NCBI GenBank assembly: GCA_013151245.1
Contig: JAADIR010000122.1
Coordinates: 1-33,684, forward strand
DNA: 33,684 nucleotides
Source of the DNA: Chlorobiota bacterium
Lineage (GTDB): Bacteria; Bacteroidota; Ignavibacteria; Ignavibacteriales; Melioribacteraceae
Direction: 5' to 3'
This document shows positions 23,597-32,010 of the stretch, one piece after another. The translations under genes were made by a program, and so were the position numbers. How positions within the stretch are numbered: position 1 is the stretch's first letter; each line of letters starts with the position of its first letter. Under the pieces are notes generated by a model that was given only the letters and a program-made list of their open reading frames with translations, was not told the DNA's origin and did not search any database.

Positions 23597-24835
23597 TTAT
23601 CCGCAGTTAAGTTTGTTGACAAATCTGTAACTTAAAAGAGTTAAAAGCGCAACGACAATGAACGCCGCCGTATATCCGGTAAAAAGGATTATGCTTCCCA
23701 ACACAAGCGGAATAATTGCGACCGCTAAGTTGAAAGATCCGTAAATTCCCGTATATAGCGCGCGGTTGGCGTCGTTCGTAATTTCAATAAAAACTCCGGA
23801 CGAGGCAATTCTGTAACCGCTGAACGATATTCCGTTTACAAAAAATAAAATTGCAAAGAAACGAAAATCTAAAAATCCCAAGAACAAAATCGCCAGAAGC
23901 GGTATTGTAGATTGAATAACGACAACCGCTTTCATCACGCCTTTAAATTTATAAAGTTTAACAACTTTAGCCCATAAAAGGTTCGAAATTATCATGCCGA
24001 TAATCTGCGCCGCCAAAAAATTTCCAATCCAATAAGGCGGAACGTCGAAGCCGCTTTTTATTGAAGCGGTGATAAACGGAATGGAAGTAAAGCCCAAACC
24101 GTAAAGGTTTATGGCGAAAAGCAGATTCTTCATATTCGAATCGGTTCTTAAAACGTAAGGAACTTTTTTCAGCTGCGACCAAACGCTTATCTTTTTTTGC
24201 GGCGCAAACGATTCGGTCTCCTTAAGGAAAAGGAATCCGACGGCTGCGATAAATAAAAACAGCGGGGCAAAGGTAAACATCAATTCATAATTTTTGGGAT
24301 ACTCAAATTGGCGGAGCAACTGTCTTACTATTAAAGCGGAAAGGAAAAGTCCGATTGAACTTACCAACTGTCTTCTAACAAAAAACTTCTTTCTTAATTC
24401 TCCTTTGATTGTTTTGCCGAGGATGTCCGTGTAAGGCACGCCGGCAAGCGCGCCGCTGATGGAAAAAGCGAACATCCATAAAAAGACGAGAACGATTATC
24501 AAGTTTGCCGAGATGCTTTTGTGAACAAAGAGCGTAACGCCGACTCCGGCAAGCGCGGCTACTCTGAGATAAATTCCCAGCAGAAGAAATTTTTTCTTTT
24601 TCGGTTTGCTTGAAATATAACCGGCAAAAAGAATTTGCGAAATAAGAGGGACGCCGACCATAATTGAAGTAAGAATTCCAACGTGAAGCTGAGTTCCTCC
24701 GGAAGAAAGAATTAGCGAGGGCATAACCGTATTTGTATCGGCGAACGCTTTTGCCAGCGCCAGCCAAAAAGCATGCCACAAGAAAAAACGGTAGTTGTTA
24801 TTTTTTTCTATTCTAATCAATTTTAACTTCTGCAA
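23597..24835 (-). CDS. MFS transporter
   Basis: A 412-residue membrane protein with about 12 hydrophobic helices in two halves. A helix 1-2 segment reads FADTNTVMPSLILSSGG; loops such as SSKPKKKKF and GELRKKFFVRRQ are strongly basic, as expected for cytoplasmic loops. The type is a general major-facilitator carrier with no substrate signature I recognise. The start is TTG with no clear Shine-Dalgarno site; no upstream ATG is available. It starts 20 bases after the sigma/anti-sigma fusion and ends 15 bases before the zinc-ribbon gene, so the three probably share one mRNA and one signal response. Confidence 0.85.
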   Translation of the reverse strand: MQKLKLIRIEKNNNYRFFLWHAFWLALAKAFADTNTVMPSLILSSGGTQLHVGILTSIMVGVPLISQILFAGYISSKPKKKKFLLLGIYLRVAALAGVGVTLFVHKSISANLIIVLVFLWMFAFSISGALAGVPYTDILGKTIKGELRKKFFVRRQLVSSIGLFLSALIVRQLLRQFEYPKNYELMFTFAPLFLFIAAVGFLFLKETESFAPQKKISVWSQLKKVPYVLRTDSNMKNLLFAINLYGLGFTSIPFITASIKSGFDVPPYWIGNFLAAQIIGMIISNLLWAKVVKLYKFKGVMKAVVVIQSTIPLLAILFLGFLDFRFFAILFFVNGISFSGYRIASSGVFIEITNDANRALYTGIYGSFNLAVAIIPLVLGSIILFTGYTAAFIVVALLTLLSYRFVNKLNCG

Positions 24836-24855
24836 AGATTAAGCGGAACAAGGGC

Positions 24856-26514
24856 TTATCGCGGTAATGCGCCGTAAAGAAACGTGTTGCCTTCGGGTCT
24901 TTGATTGTTTGATATCTTTTCGTCCGTAACCCGAATCAAATTGATCTCTTTTTTGTCAACGTAAGGAAGTTTTGGAATGGCGTGAATTCCGTTGAAATTT
25001 TCCCGTCCAAGTTTCAGAATATCGAACGATTCGTTTTTACCGACAAACCAGCAATGATAGACTTTGTTCGAGTCCAAGTCCGGCAAGTTGTCAACTTTAA
25101 GCAATCCTTTCCCTTCGGAAAAAGAGAGGAAAAGTTTTCCGGTTGCTTCGGAAGAATTTCCGCTTCCGACAAGATTAACAATTTCAACGTCTTTCTTTTT
25201 CAAGAAATCAATTATCGCTTTGTTTGCCGTTATAAATTCCGATTGTTTTCGCAAATCGCTTCTCAGGTTATTTAGCGAGTTTGTTAAACGCAGAACTTTT
25301 GTTTTCAAATCGCCCGTTTGCTGATAGAAATATACGGTTGAAATTCCCGCCGCAACAAGAAGAACAAACAACAAAATCAGCGCCCAAGGCGCCGACCGTT
25401 TTTCCATCATAAGTTCCGTTTGGGCGTCGTAATCAAGCGGAAGTTTTTCTTTTTGAATCTCTCTTTTCTCTTTCTCTTTCTCCGGTTTGGGTTTCGGTTT
25501 CGCTTCCGGTTTTGCTTTTTCCTTTTTCGGTTCGTTTCCTTTTTCTTCCGTTTTTTCAACTGCGGGCTGAGCCGGTTCTGTAATTTTTTCGGGAGGAGCG
25601 GTTTCTTTTTGAACGGCTTTCGGTTTGCTTTTCACGTCTTCGCTTATTGACGTCTCTTCTTTTTGCTTTAAGATTTTTTCTTTTATTTCGTCTTTAAAAC
25701 CCAACAGTTTTTTTGCAACGTTATCCTTTAGTTTCGGATCGGGAATGTCGAGTTCAAGAACTGTGGGAATAAGAGAAACGACATTTTGAAGTTCGCCCAG
25801 TTCTTTGCGCGGAAGATAACCTCCGCCTTTAACATATTTTTTAAACCGAATAAAATTTGCAACGTCCAGACAGCCGAGAGCGAAAGCCGAAATCATTTCG
25901 TAAACGTCGGGATCGTCTTCGGCGTTTAAGGCGCTTTCGGCAACGAGAAGAAAATCTTTTAAACCGTAAAGAGCCGTCATTACTTTATTTCTAACGGTTT
26001 CAATAGGAAGAGAGAGTTTGTCTTTAATTTCATCCAGGGAATAACCTTCGTAATATGCAAGGTGGATGACAAACTTTTGCGCGTCGGAAAGATGATCGAG
26101 ACCGGCTTCGATTTTATGCCGGACTCTCATCGCCGTGTGCAGGTCCATCGGCGCAATATCGCGCGGTAGAAAGGGCAGAATAAAATAGTCTTCGTATTCG
26201 TCGTCGTAGAAATCCAGAGCCTGATTTGTCGGTCTGCTTCTTCTAACGGAGTCAACGGCTCTGTTGCGGGCAAGAGAGATCAGCCAAACATAAGGGTTGC
26301 CGTTTGTAAAATCAAATTTGTCGATCTTCCGCCAAATAATCGTGAAAACTTCAACAAGAATATATTCGGCGGATTTTGTGTCCGGCGCAATTTTTTTTAC
26401 GAGCGTAAATAGAAGCGAAGAGTATCTGTTGTATAATTCTTCGAGCGCCAGGGAGTGGTACTTGGAAACCTCGCGTAATAAATCTAAATCCGATAATTCA
26501 GAATATTTGCTCAA
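24856..26514 (-). CDS. Single-chain ECF sigma factor / anti-sigma / RskA-domain membrane protein
   Basis: One 552-residue ORF with these parts in order. Residues 9-94 are sigma region 2, ending in YVWLISLARNRAVDSVRRSR. Residues about 137-188 are region 4 with LSDAQKFVIHLAYYEGYSLDEI and its recognition helix. Residues about 203-272 resemble the helical anti-sigma domain of RskA proteins (FALGCLDVANFIRF then LGELQNVVSLIPTVLELDI) but lack the zinc-binding His/Cys set. Residues about 277-372 are a Lys/Glu/Pro-rich linker. Residues 376-397 are one membrane helix (PWALILLFVLLVAAGIS). A short coiled coil (399-440) leads to an outer RskA C-terminal domain (GLLKVDNLPDLDSNKVYHCWFVG). Normally sigma factor and membrane anti-sigma are separate proteins; here release would need proteolysis or a conformational change. 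TTG start, with no ATG nearby. It heads a run with MFS and zinc-ribbon genes. Confidence 0.88.
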   Translation of the reverse strand: MSKYSELSDLDLLREVSKYHSLALEELYNRYSSLLFTLVKKIAPDTKSAEYILVEVFTIIWRKIDKFDFTNGNPYVWLISLARNRAVDSVRRSRPTNQALDFYDDEYEDYFILPFLPRDIAPMDLHTAMRVRHKIEAGLDHLSDAQKFVIHLAYYEGYSLDEIKDKLSLPIETVRNKVMTALYGLKDFLLVAESALNAEDDPDVYEMISAFALGCLDVANFIRFKKYVKGGGYLPRKELGELQNVVSLIPTVLELDIPDPKLKDNVAKKLLGFKDEIKEKILKQKEETSISEDVKSKPKAVQKETAPPEKITEPAQPAVEKTEEKGNEPKKEKAKPEAKPKPKPEKEKEKREIQKEKLPLDYDAQTELMMEKRSAPWALILLFVLLVAAGISTVYFYQQTGDLKTKVLRLTNSLNNLRSDLRKQSEFITANKAIIDFLKKKDVEIVNLVGSGNSSEATGKLFLSFSEGKGLLKVDNLPDLDSNKVYHCWFVGKNESFDILKLGRENFNGIHAIPKLPYVDKKEINLIRVTDEKISNNQRPEGNTFLYGALPR

Positions 26515-26772
26515 ATTCTACAACGTTTAGTTAGTGAATGTTTTAAAAGTAACTTTAAGTACAATGAAAATCAATTGCACTAAAATAATAAAAATAAGTT
26601 TCACAATTTAACCGATAGGAAAGCGGAAGATGTTTAAAGTCCGATTTGCAAGGGTAATATTATTGTAGGAAAAGATAAAAAAGAATGTTAAGAAACTCCG
26701 AAGGTCGCGGACTCTGTGAGAGCGACATTATCCGTCGCCGTTATCGGCAATAACATCGCCGCTTCGCGGTTT

Positions 26773-26832
26773 TGTAGCGCAGATTGTCTGTCTGCCGCAG
26801 ATTGCCCGCTGCGCTAAGCAATCTGCGCTACA
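26773..26832. repeat. 60-bp element with 14-bp perfect inverted repeats
   Basis: TGTAGCGCAGATTG (26773) and CAATCTGCGCTACA (26819) are exact reverse complements. A third partial copy, CGCAGATTG (26796), sits between them and could pair with the right arm instead, giving two competing hairpins. No T run follows. It is likely a short interspersed repeat. Confidence 0.65.
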
Positions 26833-26900
26833 TTACTATCGTTTTCCGTTTCACTTTTCTCCAAACAAGTAAATTGATAAGCGACGACCTTTTTAAAAAT

Positions 26901-26928
26901 AAAAAGGCGGAAAAAAATCTTTCCGCCC
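26901..26928 (-). terminator. Rho-independent terminator of the PorV-like gene
   Basis: Read on the - strand, GGCGGAAA pairs with TTTCCGCC around a short loop and is followed by TTTTTATTTTT. It begins about 20 bases after the PorV-like stop codon, the expected place. Confidence 0.8.
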
Positions 26929-26948
26929 GTTCAAAAAATAAAACCGTT

Positions 26949-27989
26949 CTACATTCCCTTTCTCAGGAATCGCGGTTCTTCTAACGTTAGAATCAAAGAA
27001 ATTCTGTGCGTGTCGGGTAGTCTGTTTAACTCGGAATCGTTGAATCTTGCGAAAGAGTAATCGATATTGAGTTTCGGTAATTTAACGCCTGCGCCGACCG
27101 TGAACTGTTTTACGTCGTTGTAACCGCCGCGAATTTGGAAGACGCCTTTGAAATCGTATTCAAGACCGGCGTGCATATCAAAACTAACAGGACCTACGTT
27201 AAAATTAGCCGCGTATTTTCTTCCTTCAAAACGAACGTCGAGATCAAAAGCGGGCAAAAGCGTTCCGCCGAAAAGGTCTATTCCGTATGCGGTTCCTATT
27301 TTAAGCGTCGGAATAATCAATTCGTTTCTTCCGGTGCTCCACGCAACCAATGTTGTCGTAACGTCTTGTAAGTTTACGCCGAGAGAAAATTTTTCCGTCG
27401 GTTTATAAATTGCGCCAACGTCAAAACCGATTCCGAACGCGCTGTAAGACTCGATGCTGCGGGAAATAATTTTAACGTTTGCGCCCCACATAAATTTTTC
27501 GGAATGCTTTTTTGCGAATGTAAAATAAAACGCCCAATCGGTGTTGCTGAATTCTTTAATCAAATCGGGGTCGAGACGAGCGGAGGGGATATTAATATCA
27601 TAAATAACGCTTCCGGTCAATCCGTCAATCAACGCTTGTCGCGTATCGGGAATGCCGTCAACGCTCAAGCGGAAAACGCTTAATCCCATACTAATATCGG
27701 AACCTACGGGGATAGCGACCGCGCCGTAATCGTAATTAACAAGGTTGCCGAAATGTTCTTCGTGCATCAAACCTAATTGAGGATAATTCATCAATGCAAG
27801 TCCGGCGGGGTTCCAGTAACCGGCGGTAATATCTCCTACCGAAGCGACTTGCGCGCCGCCCATTGCAAGACCTCGTCCGCCCGCGCCGATGGCGAGGAAT
27901 TCTCCGGCATATTTACCGATTACGGTTTGACCGTTTGTTGCGCCTATTCCGGCTAACAGAATAGAAAGAATTAAAAGTGTTTTTTTCAT
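26949..27989 (-). CDS. PorV/PorQ-family outer-membrane protein (UPF0164)
   Basis: The 346-residue protein has a Sec signal peptide (MKKTLLILSILLAGIGATNGQ). The mature start, GKYAGEFLAIGAGGRGLAMGGAQVAS followed by DITAGYWNPAGLA, is the hallmark of the PorV/UPF0164 group, beta barrels of the FadL/OmpP1 type. The rest alternates short amphipathic strands, ending SFARFNDSELNRLPDTHRISLILTL. PorV shuttles type IX cargo to the attachment complex; some relatives in this lineage are paralogues with other roles, so PorV function itself is inferred. It is consistent with the sorting-domain protein at the left end of the window. No Shine-Dalgarno site precedes the ATG. Confidence 0.9.
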   Translation of the reverse strand: MKKTLLILSILLAGIGATNGQTVIGKYAGEFLAIGAGGRGLAMGGAQVASVGDITAGYWNPAGLALMNYPQLGLMHEEHFGNLVNYDYGAVAIPVGSDISMGLSVFRLSVDGIPDTRQALIDGLTGSVIYDINIPSARLDPDLIKEFSNTDWAFYFTFAKKHSEKFMWGANVKIISRSIESYSAFGIGFDVGAIYKPTEKFSLGVNLQDVTTTLVAWSTGRNELIIPTLKIGTAYGIDLFGGTLLPAFDLDVRFEGRKYAANFNVGPVSFDMHAGLEYDFKGVFQIRGGYNDVKQFTVGAGVKLPKLNIDYSFARFNDSELNRLPDTHRISLILTLEEPRFLRKGM

Positions 27990-28072
27990 CTAGTCACAAT
28001 TCTTATTTATATGTATTTGAAACTCTTAAAATTTTACAAAAAAATCAAGGTCAATTTCTTGTCCACACAAGA

Positions 28073-28819
28073 CTACTTTTTTTTAGTTTGATTTGCAACC
28101 GAATTAATTGCGGCTTCAATTTCCGATTGATCGCCGAGATAATAATGTTTTATCGGTTTTAAATCTTCATCCAATTCATATACCAGCGGAACGCCGGTTG
28201 GGATATTTAATTTAACAATTTCTTCTTCGCTGATTTCATCGAGATGTTTTACCAACGCTCTTAAACTGTTCCCGTGCGCGGCGAGAATTACCCGCTTGCC
28301 CGATTTGATTGTCGGCGCGATTGTTTCATGCCAATACGGAATAAATCTTTCCACGGTTGACTTCAAACTTTCGGTCAGCGGAATTTCTTCTTTCGGCAAA
28401 TCGGCGTAGCGCGGGTCTTTACCGGGATATCTGTCGTCGGTTTCTTCCAGCGGCGGCGGAGGAGTGTCGTAACTTCTTCTCCAAATCAAAACTTGCTCGT
28501 CGCCGTATTTCTGCGCGGTTTCGGCTTTGTTCAATCCTTGAAGCGCGCCGTAATGGCGTTCGTTTAAACGGTAAGATTTAATCACGGGAATCCACATCAA
28601 ATCCATTTCGTCAAGAACGATGTTCAATGTGCGTATCGCTCTTTTAAGAACGGATGTGTAAGCGACGTCGAAAACGAAATTGTTTTCCTTCAGCAGTTTG
28701 CCGGATCTTGTCGCCTCGGCAATTCCTTTCTGCGTGAGGTCAACGTCCGTCCAGCCGGTAAAAAGATTTTTCTGATTCCACTCGCTTTCGCCGTGCCGCA
28801 ATAAAACTACTTTATACAT
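28073..28819 (-). CDS. gpmA: 2,3-bisphosphoglycerate-dependent phosphoglycerate mutase
   Basis: The enzyme interconverts 3- and 2-phosphoglycerate in glycolysis. The 248-residue chain carries the phospho-acceptor His in [11 protein letters not shown] (His9), [22 protein letters not shown], the [12 protein letters not shown] loop and the second catalytic His in [10 protein letters not shown]. These are typical of the dPGM form and its size. AGAGGAAG precedes the ATG. It starts 22 bases after the aminopeptidase gene, so the two are probably cotranscribed. Together with pyk it covers two lower-glycolysis steps in this window. Confidence 0.97.
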   Translation of the reverse strand: MYKVVLLRHGESEWNQKNLFTGWTDVDLTQKGIAEATRSGKLLKENNFVFDVAYTSVLKRAIRTLNIVLDEMDLMWIPVIKSYRLNERHYGALQGLNKAETAQKYGDEQVLIWRRSYDTPPPPLEETDDRYPGKDPRYADLPKEEIPLTESLKSTVERFIPYWHETIAPTIKSGKRVILAAHGNSLRALVKHLDEISEEEIVKLNIPTGVPLVYELDEDLKPIKHYYLGDQSEIEAAINSVANQTKKK

Positions 28820-28841
28820 TTTTCTTCCTCTTTACTTTTTA

Positions 28842-30230
28842 TTACGAATTACAAACTTCTTCAATTTCTTCCACGGTTTTCGGAATCGGTCTTCCGAGAA
28901 CTCTGTGTCCGTTTTCGGTTATGACAACGTCGTCTTCAATTCGTATCCCGCCGAATCCGATCATAGCTTCGGCTTTTCCAAAATTAATAAATTCTTCGTT
29001 CTTTTTCTCTACTTCCCAATTTCTTATTAGCTGAGGGATGAAATAAATTCCCGGTTCTGCGGTAAGAACTAATCCCGTCTCCAATTTTTTTCCGTAACGG
29101 AGATACGCCAAACCGAATTGATCGCTGCGCTGCGTTTCGGCGTCGTACCCGGCGAGCGTTTCGCCGAGCCCTTCAAGGTCGTGAACGTCCAAACCCATCA
29201 AATGTCCCAATCCGTGCGGGAAAAAGAGCGCGTGCGCGCCGGCGGCTACTGCGTCGTCGGGATTTCCTTTCATCAAACCCAAATCAATTAAACCTTCCGT
29301 AATTATTTTAGCCGCGCGTAAATGAATTTCTTTGTATTTGATTCCAGGTTTCATCATTTCAATCGCTTCCGTTTGGGAACGAAGAACCGTGTTGTAAACG
29401 TCCCTTTGCAGAGGACTGAATTTTCCGCTCACGGGAATTGTGCGGGTTATATCGCTGGCATAATGAAGCGCAGATTCCGCGCCTGAATCGAGCACTGCAA
29501 TATCTCCTTCTTTCAACGCGTTTTCGTGATGATGATTATGCAGCGTTTCGCCGCGGACTGAAAAAATAACCGGAAATGAAACGCCCGCTCCGTACGAAAG
29601 GGTAATTCCTTCGACGATGCCGTAAATTTCGCGCTCTATTAAACCCGGTTGTATCAGTTTCATTGCGGTTGTGTTCATAACGTAGCTGATATCAAGCGCC
29701 CGTTCAATTTCGGAGAGTTCTTCTTCCGTTTTTAACGAGCGCTGAATGATTACCGCTTTTACAAAATCTTGCGAAACTCCGCCTGCAATTGTATTGTGGC
29801 GAACGCCGAGTAAATCCGAAAGCTGTATGATTTTTTCAGCGCGGTATTGGGGAAGGTAATGAACAATTTGATTTTTGCTTTTCGCGGATGAAATATATTT
29901 TTCGACTTCGGCAAAGGGATGAGTCTCATTCACTCCGCACTTCAAAGCTCTTTCGGATAAAGGCGGTTCGGGTCCCATCCAAACGACGTCCTCAACTTCG
30001 CGGTCGTTTCCGAAAAGAATATCTTTGTCGTTGTCAACGTCGATTATCCCGAAAAGTCCCGGCGCGTCGAGTCCGAAATAATAAAGAAATGAACTGTCCT
30101 GTCTGAATTTATATGTGTTCGCCGGATAGTTGAAAGCGACGTCGTCGTTTCCGGGAATAAGCAGCAGACCGCCGCCGAGGATTTTTTTTAATTCTTTTCT
30201 TCTTTCTGCGTACGTTTCAGGTCTAAACAT
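28842..30230 (-). CDS. Xaa-Pro aminopeptidase (M24B, with AMP_N domain)
   Basis: A 462-residue cytoplasmic metallopeptidase that removes an N-terminal residue before proline. The N-terminal AMP_N domain (about 1-140) includes YAERRKELKKILGGGLLLIPGN and FYYFGLDAPGLFG-like sequence. The pita-bread catalytic domain has the metal ligands in place: VLDSGAES and YASDITRTIPVSG supply the Asp pair, HGLGHLMGLDVHD the His, LTAEPGIYF a Glu and IRIEDDVVIT the last Glu. GGAG lies eight bases before the ATG. It precedes gpmA by 22 bases. It is PepP-like in length. Confidence 0.95.
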   Translation of the reverse strand: MFRPETYAERRKELKKILGGGLLLIPGNDDVAFNYPANTYKFRQDSSFLYYFGLDAPGLFGIIDVDNDKDILFGNDREVEDVVWMGPEPPLSERALKCGVNETHPFAEVEKYISSAKSKNQIVHYLPQYRAEKIIQLSDLLGVRHNTIAGGVSQDFVKAVIIQRSLKTEEELSEIERALDISYVMNTTAMKLIQPGLIEREIYGIVEGITLSYGAGVSFPVIFSVRGETLHNHHHENALKEGDIAVLDSGAESALHYASDITRTIPVSGKFSPLQRDVYNTVLRSQTEAIEMMKPGIKYKEIHLRAAKIITEGLIDLGLMKGNPDDAVAAGAHALFFPHGLGHLMGLDVHDLEGLGETLAGYDAETQRSDQFGLAYLRYGKKLETGLVLTAEPGIYFIPQLIRNWEVEKKNEEFINFGKAEAMIGFGGIRIEDDVVITENGHRVLGRPIPKTVEEIEEVCNS

Positions 30231-30583
30231 TTTTTACTCCGTAAAATAAAATTAAGCGGATATAGTTTTGAGTACTGACAAAATTATTAAACTGTAATTT
30301 AATAAATAATAAGCGTTATTTTTGAATTTATCTTGATGCGCTTTCCGTTTTACGCGAAGCAAAGATATGGCACAAGTTTAAAATCAGTGGAAAAAGAATT
30401 TAAGAATAGATAAAGGCAACTATGGAAAGATTAAAATTTCTCGTTGTTTTTTTGACTTATCAAACTATTCAAAGATTTGACCTTATCAGATCGCTTTCGG
30501 TATTTTCCCGCTGATTTTAAACTTGTGCCGTTTTGGCAATACGGTTTTAATTCCGAACTATCTAAATTAAGTTTGTAATAAGA
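30231..30583. other. 353-bp divergent spacer holding a MITE-like element
   Basis: This is the shared upstream region of the aminopeptidase-gpmA unit (left) and the CBM9-like gene (right). Most of it is the 161-bp inverted-repeat element at 30369-30529. The left 130 bases are AT-rich and should hold the aminopeptidase promoter. A TAAGTTTG box at 30568-30575 lies just before the CBM9-like ATG. The - strand ORF at 30431-30643 is not credible. Confidence 0.5.
30369..30529. mobile_element. MITE-like element with 19-bp perfect terminal inverted repeats
   Basis: GGCACAAGTTTAAAATCAG (30369-30387) is matched exactly by its reverse complement at 30511-30529. Pairing continues inward imperfectly (TGGAAAAAG against CGGGAAAAT). 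The 123-bp interior has no ORF of its own. No target-site duplication is obvious at the outer edges. Size, intergenic position and exact termini fit a nonautonomous miniature element; a long regulatory stem-loop is the alternative. No transposase is in the window. Confidence 0.6.
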
Positions 30584-31234
30584 ATGAAAAAGAAAAAACA
30601 TATTGTAACAAAGACGAATAAATCCGCGGAACTGTTTTCCCAACCGTTATTCCGGAAAGACGTTCCGGTTCTTACAATCGAAAATTATTTGTGGATGAAC
30701 AATAATTACGAACCGAAAACGGAAGTGAAAATTTGTTATTCCGACGATTTTCTTTTCCTGTTTTTCGAGGCGTTTGAAAAAGAGATTCGAGCGACTTACA
30801 CGGAAATCAATTCTCCGGTTTACAAAGACAGCTGCGTCGAATTTTTTTTCAATCCCTTTCCGGAGCTAACCGAAAAATATTTTAATTTCGAAATCAATCC
30901 TTTAGGAACAATGCTTTGCGAATTTGGACGGTTGCGCGAGAGAACTTTCTTATCGGTTGATGAAATAAGGGAAATTGAAATTGTCGCTTCGGTAACCGCG
31001 CCGGTAAAGGGTTTCCACGGTTCTGATAGCTGGAAGATTTTTTGCAAAATCCCAACCGCTCTTTTCGAAAAATATTATCGAAAAAAAATATCATTTGGTA
31101 AAGCGAGCGGCAATTTTTATAAGTGCGGCGACGAAACAAAATTCAAACATTACGGCGCGTGGAATAAAATAGTTTCCCGGAAACCGGACTTTCACTTGCC
31201 CGAGATTTTTGGCGAGCTGATATTTGGAAAATAA
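30584..31234 (+). CDS. Carbohydrate-binding family 9-like protein
   Basis: The 216-residue protein matches the CBM9-like/DOMON-type pattern: VKICYSDDFLFLFFEAFEKEIRATYTE, then SPVYKDSCVEFFFNPFPE with YFNFEINPLGTML, and the closing SGNFYKCGDETKFKHYGAWNKI plus PDFHLPEIFGELIF. This beta-sandwich normally binds sugars. There is no signal peptide: the N-terminus is Lys-rich (MKKKKHIVTKTNK), so location is unclear. No enzyme domain is attached. It starts 54 bases beyond the inverted-repeat element and lies 46 bases upstream of the MlaF-like gene, possibly in the same transcript. Confidence 0.85.
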   Translation: MKKKKHIVTKTNKSAELFSQPLFRKDVPVLTIENYLWMNNNYEPKTEVKICYSDDFLFLFFEAFEKEIRATYTEINSPVYKDSCVEFFFNPFPELTEKYFNFEINPLGTMLCEFGRLRERTFLSVDEIREIEIVASVTAPVKGFHGSDSWKIFCKIPTALFEKYYRKKISFGKASGNFYKCGDETKFKHYGAWNKIVSRKPDFHLPEIFGELIFGK

Positions 31235-31280
31235 AAGAATAATATTTTCGGTATATTTTAAATTATTCATTTGAGCGATT

Positions 31281-32009
31281 ATGATTGAAATTAAAGGCGT
31301 AACAAAAAGTTTTCAGGATAATAAAGTTCTACGGGGCGTTGATTTAACGATTGAAACCGGAGAAACAATCGCCGTTATAGGGCGGAGCGGATGCGGTAAA
31401 AGCGTTCTGCTGAAAATAATTGTCGGGTTGCTTCAAGCGGACGATGGAACCGTGAATATTGACGGACAGCTTGTAGGCGGACTTCCCGAAGCCGAACTTT
31501 ACAAATTACGGCGAAGATTCGGTTTCCTTTTTCAAGGCGCGGCTCTTTTCGATTCGATGACCGTGGAAGAAAATATCGCGCTGCCGATAGTTGAAAACGA
31601 ATACGATTGGAGCGAAGAATTTCTGAAAAAGAAGATAGCCGAAAAGCTTGAATTGGTGGGACTTGAAGGAATTGAAAAATTAAAACCGAGCGAACTTTCC
31701 GGCGGGATGAAAAAAAGAGTCGGGCTTGCCCGCGCTCTTATAACGGAACCCGATTTTATCCTTTACGACGAACCGACGACCGGACTTGATCCTATTTCTT
31801 CGGATAATATCGACGACGTAATCAAAGCTCTAAGCGGAAGACTTAACGCAACATCGATTGTAGTTACGCACGATATGTTTACGGTTAAAAACGTGGTTGA
31901 CAGAGTTGCGATGCTTCACGAAGGGAAAGTCTATTTTGTGGGAACGCCGGAAAAATTACTCGCGTCGGACGACGACGTAATCAAAGAATTTATCAAACGG
32001 ACCGATTGA
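31281..32009 (+). CDS. ABC transporter ATPase, MlaF/Ttg2A type
   Basis: A 242-residue ATPase with Walker A GRSGCGKS, Q-loop FLFQGAALFDSMTVEENIALP, signature LSGGMKKR, Walker B FILYDEPTTGLDP and the switch His in VVTHDMFTV. The GAALFDSMTVEENIALP and LDPISSDNIDDVI sequences are typical of the MlaF/MkL group, which powers phospholipid movement between membranes with an MlaE permease and MCE protein. Neither partner is adjacent: the next gene is radA, one base away, so its permease must be elsewhere or it works with another complex. No strong Shine-Dalgarno site is visible. Confidence 0.92.
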   Translation: MIEIKGVTKSFQDNKVLRGVDLTIETGETIAVIGRSGCGKSVLLKIIVGLLQADDGTVNIDGQLVGGLPEAELYKLRRRFGFLFQGAALFDSMTVEENIALPIVENEYDWSEEFLKKKIAEKLELVGLEGIEKLKPSELSGGMKKRVGLARALITEPDFILYDEPTTGLDPISSDNIDDVIKALSGRLNATSIVVTHDMFTVKNVVDRVAMLHEGKVYFVGTPEKLLASDDDVIKEFIKRTD

Positions 32010-32010
32010 A

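Larger units (their letters stand above)
26515..26948. other. 434-bp spacer with a cluster of hairpins
   Basis: The spacer lies upstream of the sigma/anti-sigma gene and downstream of the PorV-like gene (both -). It holds a stem GTCGC..GCGAC (26704-26726), GTTAT-CGGCA-ATAAC (26740-26754), CCGC-TTC-GCGG (26759-26769, like the first hairpin of the 3.96-kb array), the 14-bp inverted repeat at 26773-26832, and a terminator at 26901. The promoter of the sigma gene should be in about 26520-26650, which is AT-rich; no firm -35/-10 pair can be named. No coding ORF is supported. Confidence 0.55.

Noticed and set aside
25420-25650. + strand Phe/Arg-rich ORF
   Set aside because: It is the antisense shadow of the Lys/Glu/Pro linker of the sigma fusion.
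30366-30384. Sigma54 promoter (TGGCAC-like)
   Set aside because: ATGGCAC is present, but the GC dinucleotide of the -12 element is missing at the required spacing, and the sequence is explained by the inverted repeat.
30431-30643. 70-residue - strand ORF
   Set aside because: It spans the inverted-repeat element, the spacer and the start of the CBM9-like gene, with no recognisable domain or ribosome site.
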